A program made the translations under genes and the position numbers. Under the pieces are notes generated by a model, which saw only the letters and a list, made by a program, of their open reading frames with translations, did not search any database and was not told the DNA's origin. From Echinarachnius parma (lineage: Eukaryota; Echinodermata; Echinoidea; Clypeasteroida; Echinarachniidae), in the NCBI GenBank assembly GCA_037951105.1, contig JBAMJV010008375.1:18882-82881 (forward strand): a stretch of DNA of 64,000 nucleotides, in the 5' to 3' direction. Shown one piece after another: positions 53,901 to 62,639 of the stretch (positions are counted from its first letter, which is position 1; every line of letters starts with the position of its first letter).

Positions 53901-56900
53901 TTGTGTTTTCATGAATATAAGGATATATCATTTAAATTGACGTTAATTTTGTGATTTTTTAATTTAATTTTGACGATTGGTAAGATTACGTTTATAATAA
54001 TTCATAAATCTTTGTTGTAGAATATAGGCCTCTCAATGCGGTCACTTAATGACTTAGATACCATATGCAATATTTAATTTGTTTTTATAACGAAAATAAA
54101 TGCAAATGGTACAAAATATGACATGTATACGACCTTTGCTAAAGGGCTAACGATCAATTCTGAAAGTGTTGACAATCATTTTCGTAAAATTACGAATTGT
54201 AACTGGCGGTTAAAAATAGTGTACACTGTTGTTATGCTGTGGAAAGGTACATTGTATGTACAGACCCACAAACAAATCGTGGTTTTGACAGAATAAGTTA
54301 AGTCAGGCGTAAGCGTGTTTCGCGTCAAAGCCAAAGGGCAAAAGCAAACAAAAACATCGGGACAGCTCCCTGCGCCATGCCAATGTCAAAAGTATGCAGT
54401 CGATATCGAGTAGCGTGTCAACAAGATAAAGCTGGTTATATTGTACCCAAATCTTAATTGACAGTTAAATTATTACACGTTTTAAAATACAACTTTATTT
54501 ACGAATTTCTGCGTATATTCGTACCAACTGGACAGCAACATTTTGTTTCTAAATTGAGGTTTTAATATTTTGAGAACCAGGCTATGGGACTATTTTTGAG
54601 GGTATATATATGGAATTACATGTTTGTTTTTTCATGGAGAATCAAGGATTTTGTAACATGAATAAAATCAGTATATATTTTGGCTAAAACCATGCACTTT
54701 GTGACCTTTTACAACTCGACAAATGTACATAACAAAATAACATCAATAGCGTAGGCTGTGAAATATCGAAAAATTACATATTATTTGACTGCGTATAGCA
54801 AACATCGTAGTACTGGATACAGAAGGGTGGTACAAGGTAAAAGAAGAACACGAATTAAGAAATTCGTTTTTGGAGTGAGACTTACCCCCCTCCCCCTCCC
54901 CCGAATCTGGTAATGTGTAGTTATTTTACTTCAATTAATTGTACCTGTTTGGAAATCGGGAAAGAGTGATAATTAAGGGCGGTAAGTCTATTTTCGACAA
55001 AATGGAGTTCTGCATACCATCTGGCAGGTTGGAATCTTCTCTTTGAGATGCAATATTTTCGGATAATAATCATGTCTACTTTTGGAAATATCCACTAAAT
55101 ATAAAAAGAGAAGTGCAATTACATTACACAGTAAAAAAAAAATTAAACAACTTTTTAAACAACCAAAAACGCTGTTTAAGCCGGTCCCTCTAACAACGTT
55201 GTTTAAAATTTTGAACAACCAAGATCTGGTTGTTCAAAATTTTAAACAATGTTGTTAGAGGGACCGGCTTAAAAAGCCAAAAATGCTGTTTAAGCCGGTC
55301 CCTCTAACAACATTGTTTAGAATTTTGTTAGAATTGTTTAGAAAAACAGCGTTTTTGGTTGTTTAAAAAGTTGTTTAATTTTTTTTTACTGTGTATAATA
55401 CGTGGGAAACTTTAAATAAATGATTATCTCCGAAGTACGAAAAGCCCCTCTCTCTCTCAATCGACGGATTGTACTTTTACAAGGAGGATTTCCGTGCTGA
55501 CACTAGCGCAGGGTTTCCAAGTACTATTCGCTAGCCCAAATAAATGACGGAACTTCCTTCAACCATGCAGGTCAACCTAAACTGCCACATCACTTAGCAG
55601 TAATAATTTCATTATGATTATCTTCACAAAGATATGCAAGTTTACATCATACCTATACATGTATAGTATATACCCATATAATTATTTCAAAATTGAATTT
55701 AAAATACAAAACATCAGTTCCGAATGTATCATTGTATATACATGTACATAATATAATCAGCATTAATTAAGCTGTGTAAAATGAACAATGGGTAGTGCAT
55801 ATGGGGGCATTGTAGTTGAATAGGGGTTGGTAGCATGATATTTCTTTAAATTATATCTATACAAATTATAGTAAGTATAAATAAAACACGCAAGTAAATG
55901 TGTAGATCGGCACCTAAAACGCAGCTCTATATAGAGGGTTAATTAATAATTGATACATGTTGGTACTGAGCTCATGGGTGGATAGCATCATTTTATACGA
56001 CATAAGAAAACATATTGGGCAATTCCAACTGATGTCAGCGCTATGTATATCAGCATCATCACGTTCCAAGACATTTACTAATTGCCTTCGCTCAAGGTAT
56101 ATTAACAATATCATATTTGTGATAGCTGATAGCTACCCAAAAATATGAAACAGTTTTGTAAACAAAATGATAAAGGTAAATCAATAACAAATGCAATGTT
56201 AAATTCAGAAAGGGGGCAAAGCGAAGGAGCGAGTGTGGGGGGGGGGGGGGGGGGGTCTCATGAGGTGGCTGAGGTGTATGGAGTACTCGGGTGTCAAAAA
56301 TGAAAGTGGGTTTCAAAAGGGGTATTGACGGTACCAATACGGATTTAACTGCTACTTCCTTGCCCGAAATGAGCAACTATGTATACCAATTAGAATTTAT
56401 ATAAATAGTCTTGAAATGTCAGCATGCATATAGTAATAATATTACGTTGAACCAAGACCAAAATTACAATTTCAGTGCGATATAAAGGAGTGTCCGACTT
56501 GACGGCAGACTACGCGTCACGTACGTGCGATGAGCATGATGAACGAAGAGGATTTCATTCGTGGAGCGTGACGTATTACGTAACACCACATTTAATTTCC
56601 TGGTCGAGCCTGTACCAGCGGAAGGTCATGCATTGATTGGGATGAGACTCGACATCGCAATGTGTTTGTCTTCCCACGTACATACGGTATAAACCAAATT
56701 ATAATGAACATTACAACAAATGAGTGTTCACCTTCCACCGTTAGTAACGTTATATACTGCCATGATAATCTATTTTAGGCCCCGTTGCAGAAAGAGATAC
56801 AATCGATTGTAAGTTACAACTAATTGTAAGGCAGACAAATTGCGCATTTCAACCAATCAGATTTGCGCATTCAGAACACATGATCTGACTTATACAATCA

Positions 56901-59301
56901 ATTGTAACTTACAATCGATTGTATCTCTTTCTTGGTCATATAATTATGTTTTATGCTACGATAATGTTGTCCCAAATTCACTTTAAATAAATCTTTCCAT
57001 GCACTCTACTCTATTAAATAACAGCAAAGGCTTAAATTTAAATCAGAGGGATTTGCCACTAATACATTATTCAAGCCTCGCTACCGTGACATGGTACTTT
57101 CGAACGTACGTGCATACCTTCACTAAAAAAAGAAACAGGAAAATGGGCGCCTATAATTAAGACGATTACTATTCTTGCATAACGTCTGATAACCTTCGTA
57201 TATGATTAACATAATACAATTGTATAACACACACATATATATATATATATATGATTTATACTGTATGGATGTCTGCACACCCCTTTAATTTGAGTTTTAT
57301 GAACAATGTCTTAATTACTAAAACATTGGTATGGCCGGTGTATGACAAAATTAATCACCACGAACTTCCTTTATACCCACCAAATCTGTACTATAATTAT
57401 CACCCCACATAATAATGTCTGGTGTCAGCTAGGATAACCTGTCTACATGTTGATCTGATATAGTCCATTCTGATTAAATGGTTTAATTCATAAATATCAA
57501 TTACAAAATTACGACTTTGTCTCATTAGTCTTAGTCCCTCATTGTTTAAATGAATGTATAATTTTACCCAGCAGTCACGTATTTGTATAACTTTCAACTT
57601 TATACTGAAATTAGAATCCATCATGCTTCGGCTGACTGATACAAGGCATAATATTATAATTGTTTTGAAGGTATACCACGATTTTGCGAGTGTTGCAAAT
57701 TAAAATGCATGCATTATTAACAACTTATCAGTAACAAAGTATAGTGCTCCATTCAACAATTCTCCGTAACAATTCGTTTTATCATGTTTATATTAATTTT
57801 GAAAGTGAACAATGTATATGATATTGTTTTATGATTTGAAGCCGTTATAAAAATTAATGGCGTTTGCAATCGATACGCCATTGTGAACAAAGTATACACT
57901 TATCAAAAGAGAAGGCTTTTGTTGTAATACTAATATATCATAATATTTAGTTTGTGATTTGATATTCAATAATTATTTGCCACACCCATGACAACTCTCA
58001 TGCGTCCTTGCTTTTTCTCATTCATTTGTCATAATTGTTCTAATACAGTTTCATAATTGCTAAATGATAGTTTATAATTCAGTCATTTGTAGAATTATTC
58101 AGGGCGTCGATCACGGGGGGGATGGGGGGATATATCCCCCCCCCCAATATTTCAGGGTGGAGGGGGGGGGGGGGGGTGGCCTGTATTATCATCCCCCCCC
58201 CCTAATATTTGGGGTTCAAACATATATAATAACATTAAAACTAAGGAGCATTGCCCCCTCTCATGAATGGAAGTTGTTACTATAGTCTTCTTTAAACCAC
58301 TTTTTGATAATGCTAACTGCCCAAATCCAATAATCTTCCGGGCTGCGCCCCTGGGACCCCCATTAAGGTTATTTGACCCAGTCCCATCCCTGTACTCATT
58401 AAATAGTTTTATCAGGACTTCTCTCTTGGCAAACTTCGCGGCGATCCTGGCCCACTGTGCGTCTGCGCTTCGCTCACTAAAATTGAGCTAACTATTCAAT
58501 ATTTCTGGATATAGGTTTTCCCGCTCAATTTCGCGATTGTGACAATCAAATTGATATAAGGAGCAAACGAATCGCGCGATTTGCGATCGACGTGTCAAAG
58601 CAGCATTCGAATTCATAAATAATAGTTCAAAATCACGTCTGAGCAAGTGAATTTGCACAAAGAGCATATACCTTTTCATCAATGGTCATTCAAAATCGCA
58701 CGTAGTCACGCTGGCGCTACTGCACATTCGCGAATTCGAGTGCCCATAAATGAACTATCGTGACTATTCACGAAACCGTATGCGTATGCAAGAATTCGTT
58801 TCCACTTATTCTGAAGTTGAAAGACCGATACCAACGATTACGCGGCAATGCGTGAATTTGAATTTTGAATTTGAATTGAAAAAGTGTCAAATTGAGGCGG
58901 GAAAACCTATTACAAATCCAAAGCTTCCGGGGGCTCCGCCCCCTGGACCCCAATAAGCTTCCCAATGTGGGTATCCCATGACTGATGCTATTCAGGGTTC
59001 CATCAGAATGCTTGCAGAATGCTTGCAATATAATATATAATACATATTATGTATCTATCAGGCTAAAGTTCATATTGGACAAAGCTCAGCTCATAACATG
59101 ATGCTTGCAATGTGCACTTGATAATCTTCCAATTTCTAAACAGCTGAATTCAAAAGCTTTGGGGCCCCTACCCCCCCCCCCCCCCCCCCCCCCCCCCCAC
59201 CCCCCCCCCCCCCCCCCCCCCCCCCTCAGCCATAAAAATCCGGGCACGCGACTGGGTTGTCGATTCGCTCCCTCGCCAGAGATGGTCAAAATGAAGAATC
59301 A

Positions 59302-59352
<51 letters not shown>

Positions 59353-60568
59353 CGAGAAGAAATCGACGCCCTTGGTAGAATATATAAGTCAATTCAGTTC
59401 CAATTTCTGTGTATTAGGCTATGTGTATTACTATTAGGCTGGATACATTACGACTATATACGAGTATTAGTTCGATCGAATCCTATTTTCTAAACTGAAC
59501 ATTCAAATCGATTTCTTTATTTCTGAATATGGAAACAAGTCAAACAACTCCGGATGTTTTTTCAAAATAAAATTACTTTAATTTCTGATAGTAATTATGT
59601 TAATTTTTTGTTGGTCGGTGAATAGTTTGGTTATGGCTGCATTGTATAATAATTATACTGTCATATACAAATCATGCATTATATGATATACATGGAAAGT
59701 GATTGTTTTCATTAGTTATCTTCTATCTTTACCGGGCGGTTATCATATATTTACATTAGTGTAACTAATGATAATATCCAACAATAATCGCGTATCATTA
59801 TTTATCATAACGTTATAATGTGCAATTGTTCACAGCAAAGTTATACAGTATTTGGTATTAGATATAAACTAAGGTGACTTTTTCAAAATACGAGATATTT
59901 CGTTTTAAAAATTACATAAACATCAATTTCATATACGGGGACATAAAAGTTAATTACAATTTACAGTATAATATGACGGTAGGCATGACAAAATGTGTAT
60001 TTCTTCATCGATATGTGTATTTAAAATATAATATGCATGCATTAAAAAAAATAACCGTAATATGTTTTGTGTATAATTTCGAAATCATGCGAGATTGGAC
60101 AGTGAATTAATCCACAATGAACTCCATTTTACTCTGACTTAATATAATTATCAATTATGGCACCACTTATAGTTTGTTACTGTTGGTATTAATAGAAACA
60201 TGTTCACAATCAAATCGAATTTTATCTGCTTATCAGGCCATAAATATAGCTGCATAATCAAATATATATATGCGCACAAAACATGCGATGTCAAATCGAG
60301 ACTTGGGACCTATTTATTGTAGACAAAATATTTGCGTAAGGTGGTTGTAAAACCATGAAAACGTGGAGAGTACAAACATAAAGGGCTGGACATTGGGTCC
60401 GTACTTACAATCGCAAATAGGCACCTTATAATCGGCTAGAAGCTGCGCCCTCCCAGTATCTGCTAACATTCCAATTAGCAAGGCCGTCTCCAGCGAGAAC
60501 ACCACCGCAAACTTGAGCACCACGCCGCCCGTCCTCCGGCGACGGAAACCACTCGGCGCCCCGTCCAT
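25436..60568 (-). CDS. Predicted single-pass type I membrane protein, Cys-rich ectodomain, long Tyr-motif tail; family not recognised
   Basis: Seven exons on the - strand join in frame: 60568-60405 (or -60409), 30123-30014 (or from 30121), 29255-28994, 28522-28446, 27659-27521, 27323-27244 and 26946-25436, giving about 780 residues. The first ATG has a good context (G at -3 and +4). Residues 1-41 form a signal peptide with an RRRR n-region and a hydrophobic core, cleaved near GRA|Q. The ectodomain (about 42-214) has 10-11 cysteines, including CVGWCEC, and sequons at N130 and N195. The TM helix is about 215-237, followed by RKRKR. The cytoplasmic tail is rich in Ser, Pro and Arg, with about 25 tyrosines (DYATI 264, YMHL 370, VYQLL 529, YIDP 559, YQPL 623, YTPV 743), an SH3-type PKLPPR and an acidic run at 638-645. 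It ends in DTIV, a class I PDZ ligand. This suggests a surface receptor or adaptor. The link of the first exon across 30 kb is inferred from phase and the need for a signal peptide. Confidence 0.72.
27521..27659 (-). CDS. Transmembrane exon of the membrane-protein gene
   Basis: The exon encodes a helix of about 23 residues (LIGIAIGAFILGLVIFLVVFF), then CCRKRKRSK as a positive-inside stop-transfer signal, then PKLPPR. Both splice sites are canonical and in phase with the neighbouring exons. Confidence 0.85.
27674..27975 (+). repeat. (AAT/ATA/ACT)n microsatellite in intron
   Basis: Impure AT-rich trinucleotide repeats include long ATA, TAC and ACT runs. They lie just upstream (in - strand terms) of the transmembrane exon acceptor at 27660. 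Confidence 0.85.
28775..28978 (+). repeat. AAAT/AATGA-rich low-complexity DNA
   Basis: AAATAAATAAA and GAATGAATGAA-type words recur for about 200 bases in the intron between exons 29255-28994 and 28522-28446. There is no coding signal. Confidence 0.7.
29349..29510. mobile_element. Foldback MITE, 'GGGGGCGTTCACAAAAAGTCC' type
   Basis: The left arm TTCACAAAAAGTCCATTCAATTTAG and its complement TAAATTGAGTGGACTTTTTGTGAA frame a 160-bp element. The TTCACAAA near the terminus resembles the foldbacks at 8612 and 50747. Confidence 0.75.
30014..30123 (-). CDS. Ectodomain exon (CVGWCEC) of the membrane-protein gene
   Basis: It follows a pyrimidine-rich tract and an ACAGAG acceptor, and is open through VRCVGWCECTGADIN to PELR, with a GTTGGT donor at 30013. 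Its phase fits the next exon exactly (G+GC gives Gly). Two acceptors two bases apart are possible. Only the one matching the chosen upstream donor keeps the frame. Confidence 0.72.
30950..31030 (-). mobile_element. tRNA-like SINE relic
   Basis: On the - strand TGGTGTATTGG fits the pol III A box (TRGYNNANNGG), and GGTTCGATTC fits the B box about 35 bases later. Acceptor and T stems do not pair well, so this is a tRNA-derived relic and not a working tRNA gene. Confidence 0.45.
31780..32045. repeat. 'TAGCCAGGATTTTC...GGGG' module with two poly(G) tracts
   Basis: It starts CGTATCCAGGATTTTCAAGGG, has G18 at 31824-31841 and G18 at 31967-31984, and ends CCCCCTTGGCTACGGGCCTGG, a worn inverted terminus. 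Related CCTGGCTACGCCACTG / CAGTGGCGTA ends occur at 38.6, 39.8, 42.6, 48.4, 51.3, 51.8 and 63.5 kb. The family is unknown to me. Confidence 0.6.
33631..33693 (+). mobile_element. tRNA-Thr(CGT)-like SINE head or tRNA pseudogene
   Basis: The segment around GACGCCTGCCTCGTAATCAG resembles a threonine tRNA anticodon arm with CGT, followed by GGTAGGATCCCC in the place of the B box. The stem has an insertion and the B box is degenerate. It is probably a SINE relic. Confidence 0.4.
34800..35055 (+). repeat. (CA)n/(TACA)n microsatellite
   Basis: Long impure ACAC, CATA and TACATACA runs. Open frames here encode only Thr/His/Tyr (or Cys/Val) repeats. Confidence 0.85.
36276..36885 (-). pseudogene. LINE reverse transcriptase relic, C-terminal part
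   Basis: Reading leftwards, the segment encodes DSKLTWNYHVN, then GKMRNLVPEKTLFTLYNALV, LPYFTYCNVVWGN, KRALRICTHSNYLAHTNPIF, HSYPTRN and YHGPDIWNALP before a stop at 36276. These are hallmarks of the LINE thumb and C-terminal region. A frameshift lies in the T7 run at 36647-36653 (A7 on the coding strand), and an 18-bp tandem duplication sits near 36890. The catalytic part is missing. It differs from the element at 1-1230, so two LINE lineages are present. Confidence 0.8.
37205..37500. mobile_element. Member of the 17358 MITE family carrying a GC-rich hairpin
   Basis: Blocks AAATCCTCAAAA, CTAGCGGTTC and CGTTACAAAGATATGTA match the element at 17358. At the place where that copy has an AT-rich hairpin, this copy has a perfect 36-bp inverted repeat (37401-37436 and 37453-37488) starting TTTACAAGGCCGCGCGTGTG. 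Confidence 0.7.
38932..39020 (+). repeat. Poly(G) tracts G25 and G16
   Basis: G runs at 38932-38956 and 39005-39020 are separated by a GTGTGTG-rich spacer. On one strand they could form G-quadruplexes. Confidence 0.8.
39290..39655. repeat. Degenerate array of CACTGTG / CACAGTG / CACAATG words
   Basis: Short heptamers and their complements, often with GTGTTC next to them, recur about a dozen times in both orientations over 360 bases. No fixed period is seen. It may be an eroded tandem or inverted repeat. Confidence 0.5.
43085..43353. mobile_element. Foldback MITE, 'GGCCC' ends
   Basis: The left end GGCCCCATATCCATAAAACCCC and TATAGTTCCATGCT are matched in inverse order at the right end, with arms of about 40 bp. 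There is no ORF. Confidence 0.7.
43602..44070. mobile_element. Inverted-repeat element, 'TATAGGTTTTC...CAATTTCG' family, copy 1
   Basis: The ends TATAGGATTTCTCGGTCAATTTCG and the complement of CGAAATTGGCCAAGAAAACCTATA face each other. Internal TTCGCGAATTTGAAT words recur. A relative is at 58510-58911. Confidence 0.6.
44745..45278. mobile_element. TTAA-flanked MITE with perfect TIRs, 'AGTGATCCAGGTAAAGTGTC'
   Basis: The ends AGTGATCCAGGTAAAGTGTC and their exact complement are bounded by TTAA (44741-44744, 45279-45282). The interior of about 490 bp has a small hairpin near 44920 and no ORF. Confidence 0.82.
46032..46590. mobile_element. Diverged relative of the 2715 MITE
   Basis: The left end has TATCCGCTGGGCAATAAAAAGGGCAAA. 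The right end is the complement of TATCGTCGCTGGGCAATTAAAAGGACAAA. The TATCGTCGCTGGGC core is shared with the element at 2715-3028. Confidence 0.65.
46676..47103. mobile_element. Longer relative of the TGTGACC MITE family
   Basis: The ends are TGTGACTGGGCATATC followed by AAAACCCACCACTTGTCGG, and an inverse counterpart. The layout matches the elements at 5966 and 8056, but with CACC in place of CGGC in the TIR. Confidence 0.65.
48001..48188. mobile_element. Foldback element, ~70-bp arms
   Basis: CAGTTGTTAACT, CCCGAGGGA-TTTAAA and ATGCTATT are mirrored on both sides of a centre holding TAAGTCCC/GGGACTTA. Confidence 0.7.
50747..51086. mobile_element. Foldback MITE with ~70-bp nearly perfect arms
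   Basis: The left arm starts GGCCCGGATTCACAAAGCAGG and runs through AACCATGGTTTATCCATGG. The right arm is its complement with about one mismatch (GGAGG/GGTGG). The short palindrome CCATGGTTTATCCATGG sits inside each arm. No ORF. Confidence 0.85.
51278..51305 (+). repeat. Poly(G) tract G28
   Basis: This uninterrupted run of 28 G lies inside a CAGTGGCGTA-type module (AGTGGCGTATATAGCCAG at 51246). More G and C runs follow at 51536 and 51745. Confidence 0.85.
52218..52270 (+). repeat. (AAT)n microsatellite
   Basis: ATA/AAT triplets with a few AAC variants. Confidence 0.8.
53008..53103. repeat. Hairpin repeat with GGGCGTCGAT ends
   Basis: GGGCGTCGAT and ATCGACGCCC frame inner arms ATCAGGGGGGGATG / CATCCCCCCTGAT. 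A further 'GGGCGTCGAT...GGGGGG' stretch occurs at 58101, so it belongs to a dispersed family. Confidence 0.6.
53195..53474. mobile_element. Foldback element with ~75-bp arms
   Basis: TTCAAATTTGAACTTCATTTTCCGAAAGAGCATA and ATGTCCAAATACCGAAAATCAATTG are mirrored with one or two mismatches. TGACGTC words lie at both ends, and the loop is about 80 bp. Confidence 0.8.
55125..55395. mobile_element. MITE of repeated palindromes, 'TACACAGTAA' family, copy 2
   Basis: Nearly identical to 24839-25150 in both ends and the first palindrome. About 40-60 bases of the second palindrome are lost near 55325. High identity between the copies implies recent movement. Confidence 0.85.
56778..56935. mobile_element. 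MITE of the TTGCAGAAAGAGATACAATCG family, copy 3
   Basis: The left end GGCCCCGTTGCAGAAAGAGATACAATCG and the right end CTTACAATCGATTGTATCTCTTTC match the nested copy at 19404. The last bases of the right end are missing. Confidence 0.8.
57226..57251 (+). repeat. (CA)n(TA)n microsatellite
   Basis: Short run of ACACAC followed by TATATATA. Confidence 0.8.
58510..58911. mobile_element. Inverted-repeat element, 'ATAGGTTTTCCCGC' family, copy 2
   Basis: ATAGGTTTTCCCGC(C)TCAATTT at the left is mirrored by AAATTGAGGCGGGAAAACCTAT at the right. Internal GAATTC/GAATTTGAAT words recall the copy at 43602. CTTCCGGG blocks flank it on both sides. Confidence 0.6.
59171..59347 (+). repeat. Giant poly(C) tracts C28, C26 and C45
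   Basis: C28 (59171-59198) and C26 (59200-59225) are separated by one A, and C45 lies at 59303-59347. They are the longest homopolymers in the window and give rise to spurious polyproline or polyglycine frames. The exact lengths may be unreliable in any assembly. Confidence 0.85.
60405..60568 (-). CDS. Signal-peptide exon of the membrane-protein gene
   Basis: This GC-rich exon encodes M-D-G, then an arginine cluster, a hydrophobic core (FAVVFSLETALLIGML) and the first ectodomain residues, to ICDC. It ends in overlapping donors: GTAAGT at 60408 and GTACGG at 60404. The open frame extends upstream to a GTG, but the first ATG is at 60568. Confidence that it is a coding exon is higher than that it belongs to the exons at 25-30 kb. 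Confidence 0.7.
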
Positions 60569-61341
60569 CTCTCGTTCAGCTGCTACAGCCACAGGGCTAC
60601 AACCAATTATGTTTTGACCGATAGCCGATTTCCAAAAGTAGGTCTAGGGTAAAACAGGGCACACAAAGTCCACGGACGTCGATATTTCACAACACAGGTA
60701 TAGTTGAGAACAATACACGCAAATATTCCCTTCTGTATAAAATGAGCTCTTCTATTATTCACGATCACGAGCATACAATTATTGTTGCACGGTGTTTATG
60801 CCGTATTGTTGTATTGCGATTTCGTTTTGCGGGCTACCCCAGATAGAAGTACCCGGAGCAAACAAAATCCCTCCTTTTGTTGAAACTGGTTGCACGCCAA
60901 TGCGCCACAAAAGCCACACGAGCCTGGAGGAGAAAAAGTGCAGCCGAAAATATGAAAACAGTACAAAATATAATGTTCCCTTCGTGAATATCAATATGCT
61001 TCCCTCGCTATATTTATATCGGCCAATACAATGGGTGGATGATTGATTGATGTGGGAGTGCGTGGCGTTTCCTATCCTTCCGTGAGGAGAAATGAAGTCA
61101 AACTGATTCTGATATCTATATTAGGGAGTTTTCGATCGCTGATACGAGGACCGTTGACCTATCGTCCCAGTGAAGTACCACATTGAGTTGACTAGGCACG
61201 TTGACTGTTGCTATTTACCTTTTCGATTTCATACGACGACACGCGTTCAAGTCTCAGGATAGTTACGCCATGCATTGCTCGTGCGAAGTTTGCAGAGAAT
61301 AGAAGATTAGTTTTGTAAACAAAAGGGTTTTAATATCCAAT

Positions 61342-62520
61342 ACAGTCAAACCTGTGTATAGTGACCACCAGATTGAAAGAAGAAAAAATGGCCGCTCTTA
61401 ACAGGTGACCTTTATAGACAGGTTCTATACAATCTTATTAAGACAAACCTCTGTATAGTGACCACTCAATTGAAACAATACAATTGACACTTGATTGCAA
61501 GTGACCTTTATAGACAGGTGCCAACATACAGTCAAACCTGTGTATAATGACCACCAAAGGGATATGAATAATTGGCCGCTATAAACTGGTATCCATTGCA
61601 GACAGTTCCAAAATACCGTTTTACAGTCAAACCTGTGTGTAAAGACCACCAAATGAAAACAAGAAAAATTGGCCGCTATTATCAGGTGACCTTTATAGAC
61701 AGGTTCCGAAATATTGTTCACAGTCAAACCTGTGTATGACCACCAATGGAAAACAAGAAAATTGGCCACTATGATCAGGTGACCTTTAAATACATGTTCC
61801 GAAAAGTCGTTTACAGTCAAACCTGTGTAGAAAGACCACCAAAGGAAAACAAAACAATTGGCCGCTATTATCAGGTGACCTTTGTAGACAGGTTTCGAAA
61901 TACCGTTTACAGTCAAACCTGTGTATAATGACCACCAGATTGAATGAAAACAAAATTGCCGCTCTAAACAGGTGACCTTTATAGACAGGTTCTATAAAAA
62001 ATCTTATTAAGACAAACCTCTGTATAGTGACCACTCAATGGAAACAATACAATTGACACTAAATTGCAAGTGACCTTTATAGAGAGGTGCCAACATATTG
62101 TTTACAGTCAAACCTGTGTATAACGACCACCAACGGAAAACAAAAACATTGGCCGCAATAAACAGGTACCCTTATAGACCTGTTCCATAAAATCATATAC
62201 AGTAAACGTTGTATGGTGACCACCCAAGTGCAACAAGACATGTGGTCGCTATAAACAGGTGACATTTATAGACAAATTTCATAACACAGTGTACTGTCAA
62301 GCCTGTGTATAGTGACCAGCCAAATGAAACATTGGAAGTGGGCGCTATAATCAGGTAACTTATTATTGACAGACTCCATAGAATTAAAATGAGATAGTAA
62401 AACCTGTGTATACCACCCAATGCAGACAAGAAGAGTGGACGCTATAAACAGGTAACCTTATAGACAAGTTCATTTAAATCATATAGTTCAGTTAACCTGT
62501 TTACAGAGACCACAGCAGAG
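61342..62520 (+). repeat. 13-unit minisatellite, ~95-bp period, with higher-order structure
   Basis: Units begin (ACAGTCAAA)CCTGTGTATAGTGACCACC at about 61342, 61441, 61528, 61623, 61720, 61813, 61909, 62010, 62104, 62199, 62290, 62397 and 62487. Each contains TTGGCCGCTAT and AGGTGACCTTTATAGACAGGTTC. Units 7-9 copy units 1-3, including the odd CCTCTGTATAGTGACCACTCAA variant, which implies a period near 567 bp. Single relatives are seen at about 2540-2700 and 53520-53600. It lies 0.8 kb upstream of the membrane-protein start codon. Confidence 0.88.
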
Positions 62521-62639
62521 AAACAAGAAAATGAAGAAATATACAGCTATATATGGCGTTGTTTTAGTAGCCAAATAGTGCTTGTCGTCACAGATCTAGA
62601 CCGACGGCAAAACAGGGGTGTACACGTATTAGATATCTG

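Larger units (their letters stand above)
30124..60404 (-). other. ~30-kb intron of the membrane-protein gene
   Basis: No further exon with family similarity or convincing codon pattern is visible. The longer open frames are AT-rich, low-complexity or homopolymer-derived. The interval holds the LINE relic at 36276-36885, MITEs and foldbacks, two tRNA-like SINE relics, and about twenty G or C runs of 12 or more. Nothing recognisable is seen in 33.7-34.7, 40.0-42.2, 45.3-46.0 or 57.3-58.0 kb apart from AT-rich DNA. Small or alternative exons cannot be excluded. Confidence 0.5.

Noticed and set aside
57400..57624. 74-codon open frame on the - strand
   Set aside because: Mixed composition looks slightly protein-like, but there is no family motif, no good splice sites in phase with the membrane-protein exons, and neighbours are plain AT-rich DNA.
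59105..59437. Open frame rich in polyproline (and polyglycine on the other strand)
   Set aside because: It is produced entirely by C28, C26 and C45 runs and has no other protein-like sequence or splice context.
61425..62034. Open frames on the - strand with repeated HRFDCK peptides
   Set aside because: The peptide repeats are the minisatellite read in frame. The period is not codon-conserved across units and there is no start or splice support.
61342..62520. Regularly spaced repeats that could be mistaken for a CRISPR array
   Set aside because: The whole ~95-bp unit repeats with no unique spacers, there are no cas genes, and the context is an animal genome with introns.
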